Source of the DNA: Bhargavaea ullalensis
GTDB taxonomy: Bacteria; Bacillota; Bacilli; Bacillales_A; Planococcaceae
Reading direction: 5' to 3' (one strand)
NCBI RefSeq assembly: GCF_040545425.1
Contig: NZ_JBEPLW010000001.1
Length of the DNA: 64,000 nucleotides
Both the position numbers and the translations under genes were made by a program. The notes below the pieces were generated by a model. That model was not told the origin of the DNA. It saw only the letters and a list, made by a program, of their open reading frames with translations, and ran no database searches. Positions 9,207 through 17,586 of this stretch are shown here, in pieces (within the stretch, counting starts at the first letter, position 1; each line of letters starts with the position of its first letter).

Positions 9207-10055
9207 ATGTGGCATTCAAAACATATTTTCATTCATGACTTTGGGCTGATCGAACGGTTCCTCTGCGATCATCTGCGGGAATTGACGGAGCAGATCCCGC
9301 CCGATGAGTGGTTCTTTATCCGGTATTGGCAGGGCGGTCCCCATATCCGGCTCCGGTACCGGTTTGCCGAGGAAGAACGAAAAGCTGCCTTTGACCGGTT
9401 GTTGGAGAACACATTGAAGACGTTTGAGCAGTCGCACGGCGGCCATGATTTCCGGCCGGTGGACTACGATCCCCGGATTGTCCGGCTGGAGGGGGTGGAC
9501 GATCTCGGGATCCATCCGAACTTCAGTATCCGGGACATCCCGTATGTTCCCGAACTGGACAGATACGGCGGGGAGGCGGCGATGCCGCATTCGGAAGCGC
9601 TGTTCTTCCGTTCATCGGTGACGGCCGCGTCGATCATCGGCTCGGTTGAGTGGCCAAAACGGTACGTGGCGGCGTTTGACCTGATGCAGTACAGTTTTGA
9701 AATAGCGGCGGCGCTCGGGATGGCAGAATCGGAAGAAGCGTTCTTCTCTGATTACCGACGGGTCTGGGATGCGTTTGAAACGGATGAACGGCAGGAAGCG
9801 GTGCGGGAAGCGCTTGCCCGCCGGATGGACCGGAATCGTGAAAGAGCGGAGATCCCGGCCGTTTACCGCTCTTATCTGGATGAACTTCAGAGGCTGATGA
9901 AACAGATTCTGGATCATCAGAACACATTCCCGCCCGGCACCGTCCATTATCTGATGGTCTCGCATATCCACATGATGAATAACCGGCTCGGCCTTTCCCC
10001 CGAGAATGAGCGGTTCCTGTCCGGAATCTTTCTCGGCAGGAGGGCGGCTGTATGA
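9207..10055 (+). CDS. SpaB_C-type (glutamate elimination) protein
   Basis: A 282-residue stand-alone SpaB_C protein ('thiopeptide-type bacteriocin biosynthesis'). It shows W-F-F-I-R-Y-W-Q-G-G-P-H-I-R-L-R-Y near residue 35 and, at the C-terminus, M-M-N-N-R-L-G-L-S-P-E-N-E, both hallmarks of the LanB elimination domain. With the glutamylation-type protein at 998-3508 it would make a complete split dehydratase. ATG at 9207 with AAAGGGGGATGAGGG upstream. It ends in an ATGA overlap with the next gene. Confidence 0.8.
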   Translation: MWHSKHIFIHDFGLIERFLCDHLRELTEQIPPDEWFFIRYWQGGPHIRLRYRFAEEERKAAFDRLLENTLKTFEQSHGGHDFRPVDYDPRIVRLEGVDDLGIHPNFSIRDIPYVPELDRYGGEAAMPHSEALFFRSSVTAASIIGSVEWPKRYVAAFDLMQYSFEIAAALGMAESEEAFFSDYRRVWDAFETDERQEAVREALARRMDRNRERAEIPAVYRSYLDELQRLMKQILDHQNTFPPGTVHYLMVSHIHMMNNRLGLSPENERFLSGIFLGRRAAV

Positions 10056-10783
10056 AGCTTTGGGACTTCAGCGGAGGATATGAGCAGCTGTTCCAGGACT
10101 ATCATTACACGACGATCAACGACCCTGCATTCACCAGCATGCAAGTGTATAAGCACAGCGAAAGGACTCCCCCGCCCGTGGAGGGCGCCGTCGTTTATCC
10201 GCTGGCCTATGAACCGGACCCGGCAAACGGCCTTGAACGCGCGCTGATGAGCCGTCATTCCTGGCCGTTCCCGTTCCCGAACGAGCGGGTCATCGATTTG
10301 CCTTTCATATCCAGGTTCACCCAGCTGGCCTTTATCGGAAGTGACCGGGCAGGAAGGACGTATCCGTCTGGGGGGGCGCGCTATGAAGTCAAGATCCATC
10401 TGCTGTTCAACCCGTCCCGGGTGGTTGGCGGAGCGCTCGGAAGATTCAATGTGTGTGAAGTGGACGCGGACCGCGCATGTCTCGCGGGGAAAGCATCGGT
10501 TCCGTGGGAGCGGATCGAAGAAGCCTGCATCCAGAAAGAAAGCGTCGGCTCCGCGCAGTTCGCAGTGGTGCTCACCGCAGACCTCGAGGCGATCTCGGAG
10601 AAGTACAGCGACATCTCCTATAAGCTCATCCAGCAGGAGGCGGGTCATATCGGCCAGAACGTCCAGCTTGTCGCCAACTATCTCGGCATCCGGTCACTGC
10701 CGCTCGGCGGATTTTATGATCTGCCCCTCGGAGAAATCATCGGAACGGGGGACGCGGTGCTGTACACATTACTGTTAGGGTAG
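10052..10783 (+). CDS. SagB-type dehydrogenase (FMN nitroreductase family)
   Basis: A 243-residue nitroreductase of the SagB/McbC type, which oxidises azolines to azoles in thiazole/oxazole-modified peptides. Visible motifs: R-H-S-W-P-F-P-F near residue 70, Y-P-S-G-G-A-R-Y (substrate/FMN loop, family form YPSGGALY), E-A-G-H-I-G-Q-N-V-Q-L-V-A-N-Y-L-G and P-L-G-G-F-Y-D-L. It starts in the ATGA overlap with the SpaB_C gene. With the YcaO and E1-like proteins it completes an azole-forming synthetase. Confidence 0.87.
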   Translation: MKLWDFSGGYEQLFQDYHYTTINDPAFTSMQVYKHSERTPPPVEGAVVYPLAYEPDPANGLERALMSRHSWPFPFPNERVIDLPFISRFTQLAFIGSDRAGRTYPSGGARYEVKIHLLFNPSRVVGGALGRFNVCEVDADRACLAGKASVPWERIEEACIQKESVGSAQFAVVLTADLEAISEKYSDISYKLIQQEAGHIGQNVQLVANYLGIRSLPLGGFYDLPLGEIIGTGDAVLYTLLLG

Positions 10784-10795
10784 GTGATCAACAAC

Positions 10796-11650
10796 ATGTG
10801 GATATTAAAGCTCCAGGGCGCCCTTCATGAACGGGGCGGAATCCTCACGCTGGAGGACAATTTGAGCAAGTCGGTGGAAGGTGCGGTCCGAAAGGGCGAT
10901 CTCGACTATGTCCTGCTCAGAACACTGCTCTATGAAGGGTTTGAGGGGCAGTCGGCAGACCGGTCCGCGGAACAGCAGTATGCCGAAGGCTTTTTGGAGA
11001 AGTTTCCCGGGCTGTTCACGCAGTGCGGGCAGGGAAGTGCCCGTTTTCTCCGCGCAGCCGTGCGTTCGGATTTCGACTTGTTCCGGAACCATTTCCTGAC
11101 GGGCAGGCCGTTCATCCGTGCGGAGAGGCTGATCGGGCACCTTCTCGGAGAGCAGGGCCCATTCCGTGTCGGAAGCACATTGGATCCCGCACGGTTCGGA
11201 AGGCTCTCGGAGGAACTGGGGACCATTCCATATATCCGCCTTGAAACGGTGACGGATGAGAGTGCCGGGCAGTTTGACGCCCTGCTCCTCGACAGGAGCC
11301 GCCCGGCTGCGGGAGTCGGGGAGATGACGGACCGGATGATGTTCCTTCATCTCGGGAGGCGCCGAATCGAAATCGGCCCCCTCCTTTTCACGGACCGCTT
11401 TGAATGTCCGGAAGAAGAGCCGGCCGGTGACCCGTCAACGGGCAGCCCGGGGGAAGAGGCCCTGATGTATGCCTTTGTCCGCCGAATTCTCTTTATCGTA
11501 CTGTTCGGGCTCTATGATGAATTGTCAGAGGACGTCGGCCTTCCGCTAAGAACCCGCCTGTCCATTGACCGGATCACCTTGGAAGCACGGGCGGAACCGG
11601 TCGCCATCAGGCCGGTCCGCCCCGAATCGGCGCTGACGAAGGCCCGCTGA
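10796..11650 (+). CDS. Unrecognised last gene of the RiPP operon
   Basis: About 284 residues. I prefer the ATG at 10796 (GGTAGGTGA upstream) to the GTG at 10784. I do not recognise a family. It is soluble-looking, with a hydrophobic C-terminal segment (A-F-V-R-R-I-L-F-I-V-L-F-G-L-Y). An I-G-P-L-L stretch near residue 200 resembles the I/V-G-P-L element of E1-like cyclodehydratase partners, but without zinc cysteine pairs. It is the last gene before the terminator at 11665, so it belongs with the biosynthetic set. Accessory RiPP-binding or scaffold protein is possible but unproven. Confidence 0.6.
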   Translation: MWILKLQGALHERGGILTLEDNLSKSVEGAVRKGDLDYVLLRTLLYEGFEGQSADRSAEQQYAEGFLEKFPGLFTQCGQGSARFLRAAVRSDFDLFRNHFLTGRPFIRAERLIGHLLGEQGPFRVGSTLDPARFGRLSEELGTIPYIRLETVTDESAGQFDALLLDRSRPAAGVGEMTDRMMFLHLGRRRIEIGPLLFTDRFECPEEEPAGDPSTGSPGEEALMYAFVRRILFIVLFGLYDELSEDVGLPLRTRLSIDRITLEARAEPVAIRPVRPESALTKAR

Positions 11651-11664
11651 ACGGTTGTTTTGGA

Positions 11665-11754
11665 AGCAAAAAGAAAGGATGTCCGAAGCCTCTCCCGGAG
11701 GCACGGTGACGGCACCTCAAAAGTGTCCGGAATCCTCTCTTTTTGCTTTTTTTA
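11665..11754 (+). terminator. Terminator of the RiPP operon
   Basis: The arms AGCAAAAAGAAAGGAT (11665-11680) and ATCCTCTCTTTTTGCT (11732-11747) pair with one mismatch around a ~50-base loop that has further internal pairing, and are followed by a T run. Transcription of the biosynthetic operon should end here. Confidence 0.85.
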
Positions 11755-11773
11755 TGCCGTTGTAATTCATGTC

Positions 11774-11822
11774 GATAAGTTTAATTTAAGTAAATCATTC
11801 TGAAACTTAAAATTTACTTATC
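11774..11822. promoter_or_regulatory. Long imperfect inverted repeat upstream of the TauE-like gene
   Basis: The arms GATAAGTTTAATTTAAGT and ACTTAAAATTTACTTATC are almost perfectly complementary over 18 bases with a 13-base centre, in an otherwise AT-rich 115-base intergenic stretch. It could be an operator for the downstream transporter gene. No T run follows, so a terminator is unlikely. Confidence 0.5.
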
Positions 11823-11872
11823 ACCTATTCAGTAATATACTGAAGGCAACAACAAATGAAGGAGGTGCGGTG

Positions 11873-12607
11873 ATGGAATATGTCGGACTGTTTTTCATCG
11901 GGCTTGTCGCGGTGATGATCGGGACGCTTGCAGGGGGCGGCGGGCTCATTTCGCTGCCGGCCATGCTGCTGATCGGCATTCCGGTCCACGCCGCAGTCGG
12001 GGCGAGCAAAATCTCAAATACGGTCAGCTCGCTGTCGACATTCCTGACGGTTCTGCTGAAGAAAAAAATCACCTTCAAGGAGCTGTACTGGATCATACCG
12101 ATTTCCCTGGCAGGCGGGCTGTCGGGCGGCTTCATCGCGAACCGCCTGAGCGATTCGACGATGCTCAGCATCGCCACCGTCCTGCTTGTCGTGGCATTCG
12201 TCTTTTCGTTTCTCTCAAAGGGGGACTTTTCGGGAGACGCACCGCTGAAGCCGGATAAGCTGGCGGTTCCGAGCCTGTTCGGCATCGGAATCTATGACGG
12301 CCTGTTCGGCCCCGGCCAGGCCACCATCCTGCTGCAGCTGTTCGGCCATTTGAACATTGCCTATATCCGGGCGATCGGCTTCGTGCGGGTGGCGACATTT
12401 TCAAGTGCATTCGGCGCCGCCATCGGCTACATCAGCTCCGGCAACATCATCTGGCCGGTCGCCATCGCCCTGACCCTCGGGTCGCTGACGGGCGCCCGTG
12501 TCGGCGTTCACATCGCCGAGAAGCTCAATCCGAAATTCGTCAAGCCGATCCTGCGATTCGTCACGCTGCTGCTCATCGTGCAGATTGCGATCGAACATTT
12601 TATCTGA
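11873..12607 (+). CDS. TauE/SafE-family (TSUP) membrane transporter
   Basis: A 244-residue protein with about eight hydrophobic segments and the paired glycine-rich signatures of TSUP proteins: G-T-L-A-G-G-G-G-L-I-S-L-P-A near residue 20 and G-I-Y-D-G-L-F-G-P-G near residue 140. Members move sulfite, sulfonates or other sulfur-containing anions. The substrate cannot be read from sequence. ATG at 11873 behind GGAGGTGCGGTG. Monocistronic, with a terminator directly downstream and a dyad upstream. Confidence 0.85.
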   Translation: MEYVGLFFIGLVAVMIGTLAGGGGLISLPAMLLIGIPVHAAVGASKISNTVSSLSTFLTVLLKKKITFKELYWIIPISLAGGLSGGFIANRLSDSTMLSIATVLLVVAFVFSFLSKGDFSGDAPLKPDKLAVPSLFGIGIYDGLFGPGQATILLQLFGHLNIAYIRAIGFVRVATFSSAFGAAIGYISSGNIIWPVAIALTLGSLTGARVGVHIAEKLNPKFVKPILRFVTLLLIVQIAIEHFI

Positions 12608-12609
12608 TG

Positions 12610-12643
12610 CAAAGCGTTTTCCTCAAAAGGAAGGCGCTTTTTA
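12610..12643 (+). terminator. Terminator after the TauE-like gene
   Basis: AAAGCGTTTTCC and GGAAGGCGCTTT form a stem with a small internal mismatch and are followed by TTAATTT. Confidence 0.75.
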
Positions 12644-12657
12644 ATTTGTCAAAACAC

Positions 12658-12699
12658 TTGAACAAATATTCCGAACGGTGTACTATATAACTAATACAC
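12658..12699 (+). promoter_or_regulatory. Promoter and GntR (YtrA-type) operator of the ABC operon
   Basis: TTGAAC (12658-12663), a 17-base spacer and TACTAT (12681-12686) form a sigma-A promoter. A near-perfect palindrome GTGTAC...GTATTA-like (12678-12699, G-T-G-T-A then T-A-C-A-C at the ends) covers the -10 element. Such dyads are bound by YtrA-subfamily GntR repressors, and this operon encodes one (13531-13902), which suggests autorepression. Confidence 0.75.
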
Positions 12700-12736
12700 C
12701 GATACACGACTATCATAAAAATGAGGAGTGATTTGC

Positions 12737-13534
12737 ATGGGGCGCATGAGAGGGCTTTTGTACAAGGAGCGCGTGACGACACAGGGCGGTCTCCTGCTCT
12801 TGGCAATCACCGTGATTGTGACGGTTGGCGCAGCCCCGTTTCTGCTGCACCACTACGTTTCGACGGACACGACGGTGGCCTCCTTCTCCTTCATCCTCAG
12901 TGCAGTCTGGTTTCTGCTGCTGAGTTACATGCCGCTCATCTGGCTGCTCATGAGCCTTGCCATGGAGATGAAGCGGCCGGACCTGTGGCTGCATACGCCT
13001 GCTTCTTCGGGCTTGCTCATCGGGACAAAGGCGCTTTTCGCCGCTGCCGTCACGATTGCAACGCTCGTCTGGGTCGCCGTTGTTCTCGGTGCGGTGTTCC
13101 TGCTGTCCGGGGGGGCAAAAACATTGCCGGACGGCTTGACCGCCGCTTCATTTGCCGGTTTCTTCTGCGAAATCGGTCTGCTCATCCTACTGTTTTCACT
13201 GATGCAGATGTCGGTCGGATTCCTGTTCTGGTCGGTTTATCAGTCGGTGAGACTCAGGTCTTCCCGCCTTATTGCCGTTCCGGTGACCGTGGCGGGCATC
13301 CTGCTCTTTTTCTTCATCAGCGAGAAAATCAGCCGGACATCTGCAGGAAGCCGGCTGCTCGGTGCGGGGGAAATCGGCTTGCCGAATATTGAAAAGGTGT
13401 CCCGCGGCCTTGATATCGGGCTGGATATGAGCGGCAGCCTGTCCATGGGAGGTTTCTTGTTCGGGTCGGTCATTGCGCTCATCGCCTTCGGGCTCGGAAC
13501 CTGGTTGTTCAACAGGAAGGTGGCGGGGGCATGA
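12737..13534 (+). CDS. Membrane protein, probable ABC-2 permease of the GntR-linked operon
   Basis: A 265-residue membrane protein with six or seven hydrophobic segments and no soluble domain. ATG at 12737 behind AGGAGTG, preferred over the GTG at 12728. It is the first gene of an operon whose next genes encode a YtrA-type GntR regulator and ABC ATPases, so it is likely a permease subunit of a cell-envelope-stress ABC transporter. It overlaps the regulator gene by 4 bases. Confidence 0.7.
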   Translation: MGRMRGLLYKERVTTQGGLLLLAITVIVTVGAAPFLLHHYVSTDTTVASFSFILSAVWFLLLSYMPLIWLLMSLAMEMKRPDLWLHTPASSGLLIGTKALFAAAVTIATLVWVAVVLGAVFLLSGGAKTLPDGLTAASFAGFFCEIGLLILLFSLMQMSVGFLFWSVYQSVRLRSSRLIAVPVTVAGILLFFFISEKISRTSAGSRLLGAGEIGLPNIEKVSRGLDIGLDMSGSLSMGGFLFGSVIALIAFGLGTWLFNRKVAGA

Positions 13535-13902
13535 GCTTTGATTTCCTGCCGGATAAGCCGATCTACCAGCAGCTCATCGACCGTATCACGGGCGAGCTCA
13601 TCCGGGGCGCCATCCGTCCGGGAGAGAAGCTGCCGTCGGTGCGGGATTATGCAGTGGAAGCCGGCGTCAATGCCAACACGATGCAGCGCGTTTACAGGGA
13701 ACTGGAGGGGATGGGGATTACGGAGACGAAGCGCGGCCAGGGGACATTCGTCACGGAAGATCCGGGCCGTCTGGAAGTGCTGAGGGAAAAGCGGAAGGCG
13801 CAGCTCGTCGCGGATTTCCTGCGCGACATCGAAGCGCTCGGATTCACGAAGGAAGAAATCGCCGCATATATGTCGGGAGGGGAAGCGGATGATCAAAGTT
13901 GA
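13531..13902 (+). CDS. GntR-family regulator, YtrA subfamily
   Basis: 123 residues: an N-terminal winged helix (P-I-Y-Q-Q-L-I-D-R-I, then G-E-K-L-P-S-V-R-D-Y-A and N-A-N-T-M-Q-R-V-Y-R-E-L-E) and only a short C-terminal tail of ~45 residues, which defines the YtrA subfamily. These repressors normally control their own ABC transporter operon in response to cell-wall antibiotics. The palindrome over the operon's -10 element (12678-12699) is the likely binding site. Confidence 0.9.
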   Translation: MSFDFLPDKPIYQQLIDRITGELIRGAIRPGEKLPSVRDYAVEAGVNANTMQRVYRELEGMGITETKRGQGTFVTEDPGRLEVLREKRKAQLVADFLRDIEALGFTKEEIAAYMSGGEADDQS

Positions 13903-14611
13903 CCAGGCCGTGAAGACTTATGGACGCAAGCGGGCGCTCGACGGTGTCTCTGCAGAGTTTCGGAACGGACAAATCATCGGGATCGTCGGGGAAAACGGCA
14001 GCGGCAAGTCGACGCTGCTCAAGATGATGGCGGGGCTTCTGCTGCCGGATTCCGGGTCTGTTGAGATCGGCGGCACCCCGGTGACCCGGACACTTGCGGG
14101 GCGTGAAATCGCCTATATGGCGGACGCCGACCTGTTTTTCCCGTATTTCAATACGGAGCAGCTGTTCGGATTTTACGCCACTCAGTTTGACGACTTCTCC
14201 ATCCAAAAAGCCCGGCAGGCGGCCGACTTTCTCGGCCTTGACCGCTCCGTCAAGCTGAAGAGCCTGTCGAAAGGGAACCGGGGGCGCGCCAAGATTGCCG
14301 CCACGCTCGGGCGGGAACCGGAAGCGTATTTGCTCGACGAACCGTTTTCCGGGCTGGATCCGATGGTGCGGGGCGAGATCGTGAAGGGGCTGATCCGCTT
14401 CACCGACCCCGAGCGCCAGGTTGTCATCATGACGACACACGAACTTCAGGACGCCGCTCCTCTGCTCGATGAAATCGCCGTCATGAAGGCTGGGCGGATC
14501 ATTGCACACGAATCGGCGGAAGAAATCCGCGAAAATCATCGCGGCGGTCCGTCGGCCTGGATGAAATCACTTTATGAAAAGGAGCGTGATCCGATTGGCG
14601 CACGAAGCTGA
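13889..14611 (+). CDS. ABC transporter ATP-binding protein
   Basis: A 240-residue ATPase with Walker A GENGSGKST, a degenerate signature LSKGNRGRAK and Walker B AYLLDEPFSGLDP. It overlaps the GntR gene by 14 bases and likely works with the permease at 12737-13534 (YtrB-like). Signature divergence S-K-G-N for S-G-G-Q is common in this subfamily. Confidence 0.88.
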   Translation: MIKVDQAVKTYGRKRALDGVSAEFRNGQIIGIVGENGSGKSTLLKMMAGLLLPDSGSVEIGGTPVTRTLAGREIAYMADADLFFPYFNTEQLFGFYATQFDDFSIQKARQAADFLGLDRSVKLKSLSKGNRGRAKIAATLGREPEAYLLDEPFSGLDPMVRGEIVKGLIRFTDPERQVVIMTTHELQDAAPLLDEIAVMKAGRIIAHESAEEIRENHRGGPSAWMKSLYEKERDPIGARS

Positions 14612-15524
14612 ACCGGTCGTCCGGCTGGAAAACCTGACGAAAACGATCAGGGGCAAGAAAATCATCGACAACGTTTCGCTCGACTTGTATCCCGGACAGG
14701 TGACCGGGTTCCTCGGACCGAACGGGGCGGGCAAGACGACGACGATCCGGATGATGGCCGGCCTGATGAAGCCGACGTCCGGGGACGTGCTCATCGCGGG
14801 CAAGTCGATCACCGCCGACTTTGAAGAAGCGATGACCCACGTCGGCGTCATTGTCGAAAACCCGGAAATGTACAAATACATGACCGGCTACAAAAACCTG
14901 CTTCACTTTGCCAGGATGCACAAGGGAGTCACGAAGAAACGGATCGATGAAATCGTGCGCCAGGTGGGGCTGGAAAAGCGCATCCATGAGAAAGTCGGAA
15001 CGTATTCACTCGGCATGCGCCAGCGGCTCGGCCTCGCCCAGGCCCTCCTGCACTCGCCGGAGTTCCTCATCCTTGACGAGCCGACGAACGGGCTCGACCC
15101 GGCGGGCATCCGGGAATTCCGGACGTACTTGAGAAGCCTCGCCGAAAAAGCCGGCGTGTCGGTGTTCGTCTCAAGCCATATGCTCTCCGAAATCGAGCTG
15201 ATGTGTGACCGGATCGCCGTCATCCAAGGCGGCAAACTCATCGACATCCGGGAAATGAAAGACGGAACCAAGCCGCACCACTATATCGAAGCCCGCCCGG
15301 CAGACCGGCTCGCGGCACTTCTTCAAACAAAGGGCTATGAGCCGGAAATGCTCGGAGAAGGGTTCGTCATCGAAGAAAAGGCAGACAACATCCCGGCGCT
15401 CGCCGAGGCGGTTGTCGGGGCGGGACTCGCGCTGTACGCCGTCCGGCCGCACCGCAGGACATTGGAAGACGAGTTCATCGAGATGACGGGAGGCGGACAG
15501 ATTGCTGAAACTGCTGCAGAATGA
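14595..15524 (+). CDS. BcrA/YtrB-like ABC transporter ATP-binding protein
   Basis: About 309 residues. I favour the TTG at 14595 (AAAAGGAGCG upstream) over the in-frame ATG at 14574, which has no good ribosome site. Walker A GPNGAGKTT, signature YSLGMRQRLG, Walker B FLILDEPTNGLDP and a ~80-residue C-terminal extension are typical of bacitracin-resistance-type ATPases. It partners the permease at 15502. Confidence 0.87.
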   Translation: MAHEAEPVVRLENLTKTIRGKKIIDNVSLDLYPGQVTGFLGPNGAGKTTTIRMMAGLMKPTSGDVLIAGKSITADFEEAMTHVGVIVENPEMYKYMTGYKNLLHFARMHKGVTKKRIDEIVRQVGLEKRIHEKVGTYSLGMRQRLGLAQALLHSPEFLILDEPTNGLDPAGIREFRTYLRSLAEKAGVSVFVSSHMLSEIELMCDRIAVIQGGKLIDIREMKDGTKPHHYIEARPADRLAALLQTKGYEPEMLGEGFVIEEKADNIPALAEAVVGAGLALYAVRPHRRTLEDEFIEMTGGGQIAETAAE

Positions 15525-16479
15525 GTGGATGAAACTGTGGAGCAAAAAGGCGACGTGGGTCATGGTCCTCCTCCTGGTCGTCGGAGTGGCGGGCATGCTC
15601 AGCCTCACCAAATGGCTTTCGACCATCGACGGGAATGAAGCTTCCGGGGGAAATGTATCGGTGGAAGGCCCGTCGGATGCGCCGGACTGGCGCTTGCAGG
15701 CGGAGGCGGAGCGTGCAGAAATATCTGTGCAGCTGACCGATTCAAAGCTGTCGGCTACCCGGAAATCAGAGCTTGAGGATCAGCTGAAGATCGCGGAATA
15801 CCGCCTTGCGGAAGATGCACCGCCGCACGGCAGCTACAGCAGGCAGCAGATCATCAAAGACTCCTCGGGCATCGCTTCGTTCGCCATGCTGTTCGTCATC
15901 ATCGTCGCGGCCGGCATTGTGGCAACTGAGTTCTCGGACGGCACGATCAAGATGCTGCTGGCGCGCCCGGTAAAACGGTGGAAAGTGCTGACTTCGAAGT
16001 TTTTGGCCACCGTGTTGTTCGGCTTGCTGCTCATGGCGGCCGGATTCCTCGTGTCGGTCCTGCTGTCCTTCCTGCTGTTCTCTCCTGACGGCGGCATCGA
16101 GCTCGCGGTGAAGGGCGGCGAAGTGGCCGAGGTGTCGATTTGGCCGGAGGCGCTGAACTACCTGGTCCTCGCGTTCGTGAATATTATCGTCTACACGACA
16201 TTCGCATTCATGATCGGCAGTGTGTTCCGCTCCGGCTCGCTTGCGATCGGCCTGTCGCTGTTCATCTTCTTCACCGGCAACACGGTCTCTGCACTGCTGA
16301 GCCGCTATGAGATCGCCAAGTACCTGTTTTTCTCGCATGACCTCGTGTCACTGGCGCAGGGCATGGCGTTCATCGAAGGAGTGACACTGCCGTTCGCAGC
16401 GGCGGTGCTCGGCGTGTATGCCGTCCTGTTCCTCCTCGTCAGTTACATGGTGTTCTCCAGAAGGGACGTCACCGCCTGA
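15502..16479 (+). CDS. ABC-2 family permease
   Basis: A 325-residue membrane protein from a TTG behind GGGAGGCGG, overlapping the ATPase gene. There is one N-terminal membrane segment, an extracytoplasmic loop (residues ~40-115, rich in charged residues) and then five hydrophobic segments, an ABC2_membrane_5-like layout. The region from 'ATEFSDGTIKMLLARPV' is the conserved coupling loop of these permeases. Last gene of the operon. Confidence 0.82.
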   Translation: MLKLLQNEWMKLWSKKATWVMVLLLVVGVAGMLSLTKWLSTIDGNEASGGNVSVEGPSDAPDWRLQAEAERAEISVQLTDSKLSATRKSELEDQLKIAEYRLAEDAPPHGSYSRQQIIKDSSGIASFAMLFVIIVAAGIVATEFSDGTIKMLLARPVKRWKVLTSKFLATVLFGLLLMAAGFLVSVLLSFLLFSPDGGIELAVKGGEVAEVSIWPEALNYLVLAFVNIIVYTTFAFMIGSVFRSGSLAIGLSLFIFFTGNTVSALLSRYEIAKYLFFSHDLVSLAQGMAFIEGVTLPFAAAVLGVYAVLFLLVSYMVFSRRDVTA

Positions 16480-16481
16480 TT

Positions 16482-16519
16482 TGAAAAACATCCTTTCCGG
16501 TCCGGAGAGGGTGTTTTTT
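16482..16519 (+). terminator. Terminator of the GntR/ABC operon
   Basis: AAAAACATCCTTTC and GAGAGGGTGTTTTTT pair across a CGGTCCG loop and end in a T run. Confidence 0.8.
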
Positions 16520-16622
16520 GATCATGGGAGGAACCGTTCGGCGGCCGGATGCGTTACAATGGAAGAATGACTTTAATCCGCTTCGCGAACGCCGAAGCGC
16601 TGCAGAAGAAGGTAAACAACAG

Positions 16623-17411
16623 ATGAAAAGCATCGCAGTGATTGATTCCGGCAGCGGCGGCCTTACCGTCGCCAACAAATTGTTCGATCGCCTGCCCGGC
16701 GAGCGGATCATTTACGTCGGGGACCATGGAAACTGCCCCTACGGCAATAAAACCGAAAAAGAGATCAGAGAAGCCGTGTACGGGGTCATCCGTTTTCTCG
16801 GCCGGTTCGAGCTCAAGCTGCTCGTCGTCGCCTGCAATACGGCGACGGCGCTGATGCTTGACGACATCCGGAAAATGCTGGACTTCCCCGTGATCGGCGT
16901 GATCGAGCCGGGCGCCGAGATGGCTGCGGGCGCGACACGAAACGGAAAGGTCGGCGTCATTGCCACCCGGCGGACGGCGGAATCCCATATGTATCAAAAA
17001 ATGATCACAGACAAATTGCCCGGAGTATCGGTGTTTGAGCAGGCATGCCCGAAACTGGTCGGCTTTCTGGAGAGCGATGAAAACCGGGAGGCGGAAATTG
17101 CGTCGGAGCTGGAACTGAATCTGGCACCGCTCCGTGCGGCGGACGTCGATACGCTCGTCATGGGCTGTACGCACTACCCGCTTGCGGAAAACCAGATCTT
17201 GAAATCCTGGGGAGCCGGTGTGAGCCTGATCGACCCTGCGCGCGGCACGGCGGAGCGTGCCTATGAAGCGCTCAAAGAAAAAGGAGAGCTGTCCGGAGGT
17301 ACGCCGGAAGAGCATCTCTTCTACACCACGGGAGACGCCGTGGAGTTTTCGGAAAAAGTGAAGAAATGGACGCCGATCCTCCGGCCTGTGGTCAGGCCGG
17401 TGACAGACTGA
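16623..17411 (+). CDS. murI: Glutamate racemase
   Basis: 262 residues from the ATG at 16623 (AAGGTAA upstream). The frame is open further 5', but those residues do not belong to the family. Motifs: D-S-G-S-G-G-L-T near the N-terminus, C-N-T-A-T near residue 73 (first catalytic Cys) and G-C-T-H-Y-P-L near residue 183 (second catalytic Cys). It makes D-glutamate for peptidoglycan. Bounded by terminators on both sides, so probably monocistronic. Confidence 0.95.
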   Translation: MKSIAVIDSGSGGLTVANKLFDRLPGERIIYVGDHGNCPYGNKTEKEIREAVYGVIRFLGRFELKLLVVACNTATALMLDDIRKMLDFPVIGVIEPGAEMAAGATRNGKVGVIATRRTAESHMYQKMITDKLPGVSVFEQACPKLVGFLESDENREAEIASELELNLAPLRAADVDTLVMGCTHYPLAENQILKSWGAGVSLIDPARGTAERAYEALKEKGELSGGTPEEHLFYTTGDAVEFSEKVKKWTPILRPVVRPVTD

Positions 17412-17435
17412 GTCCGCCCGCCATCGGCACGGAAC

Positions 17436-17476
17436 AGCCGCCCCCCTTAATTTACCGGGAGGCGGCTCTGTTTTTT
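17436..17476 (+). terminator. Terminator after murI
   Basis: AGCCGCCCCCC and GGGAGGCGGCT form the stem; CTG and six T follow. Confidence 0.8.
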
Positions 17477-17586
17477 CTGGCGGCCGGGGTGGTAAGGAGT
17501 AGAGAGCCGGCTTGCTTGCAGCAGGGGGGGCCGGGCTCCGGTTCCTCCCGAAGAGGCAGCATCGGCATCAGGAAAGAAGGGACGCT

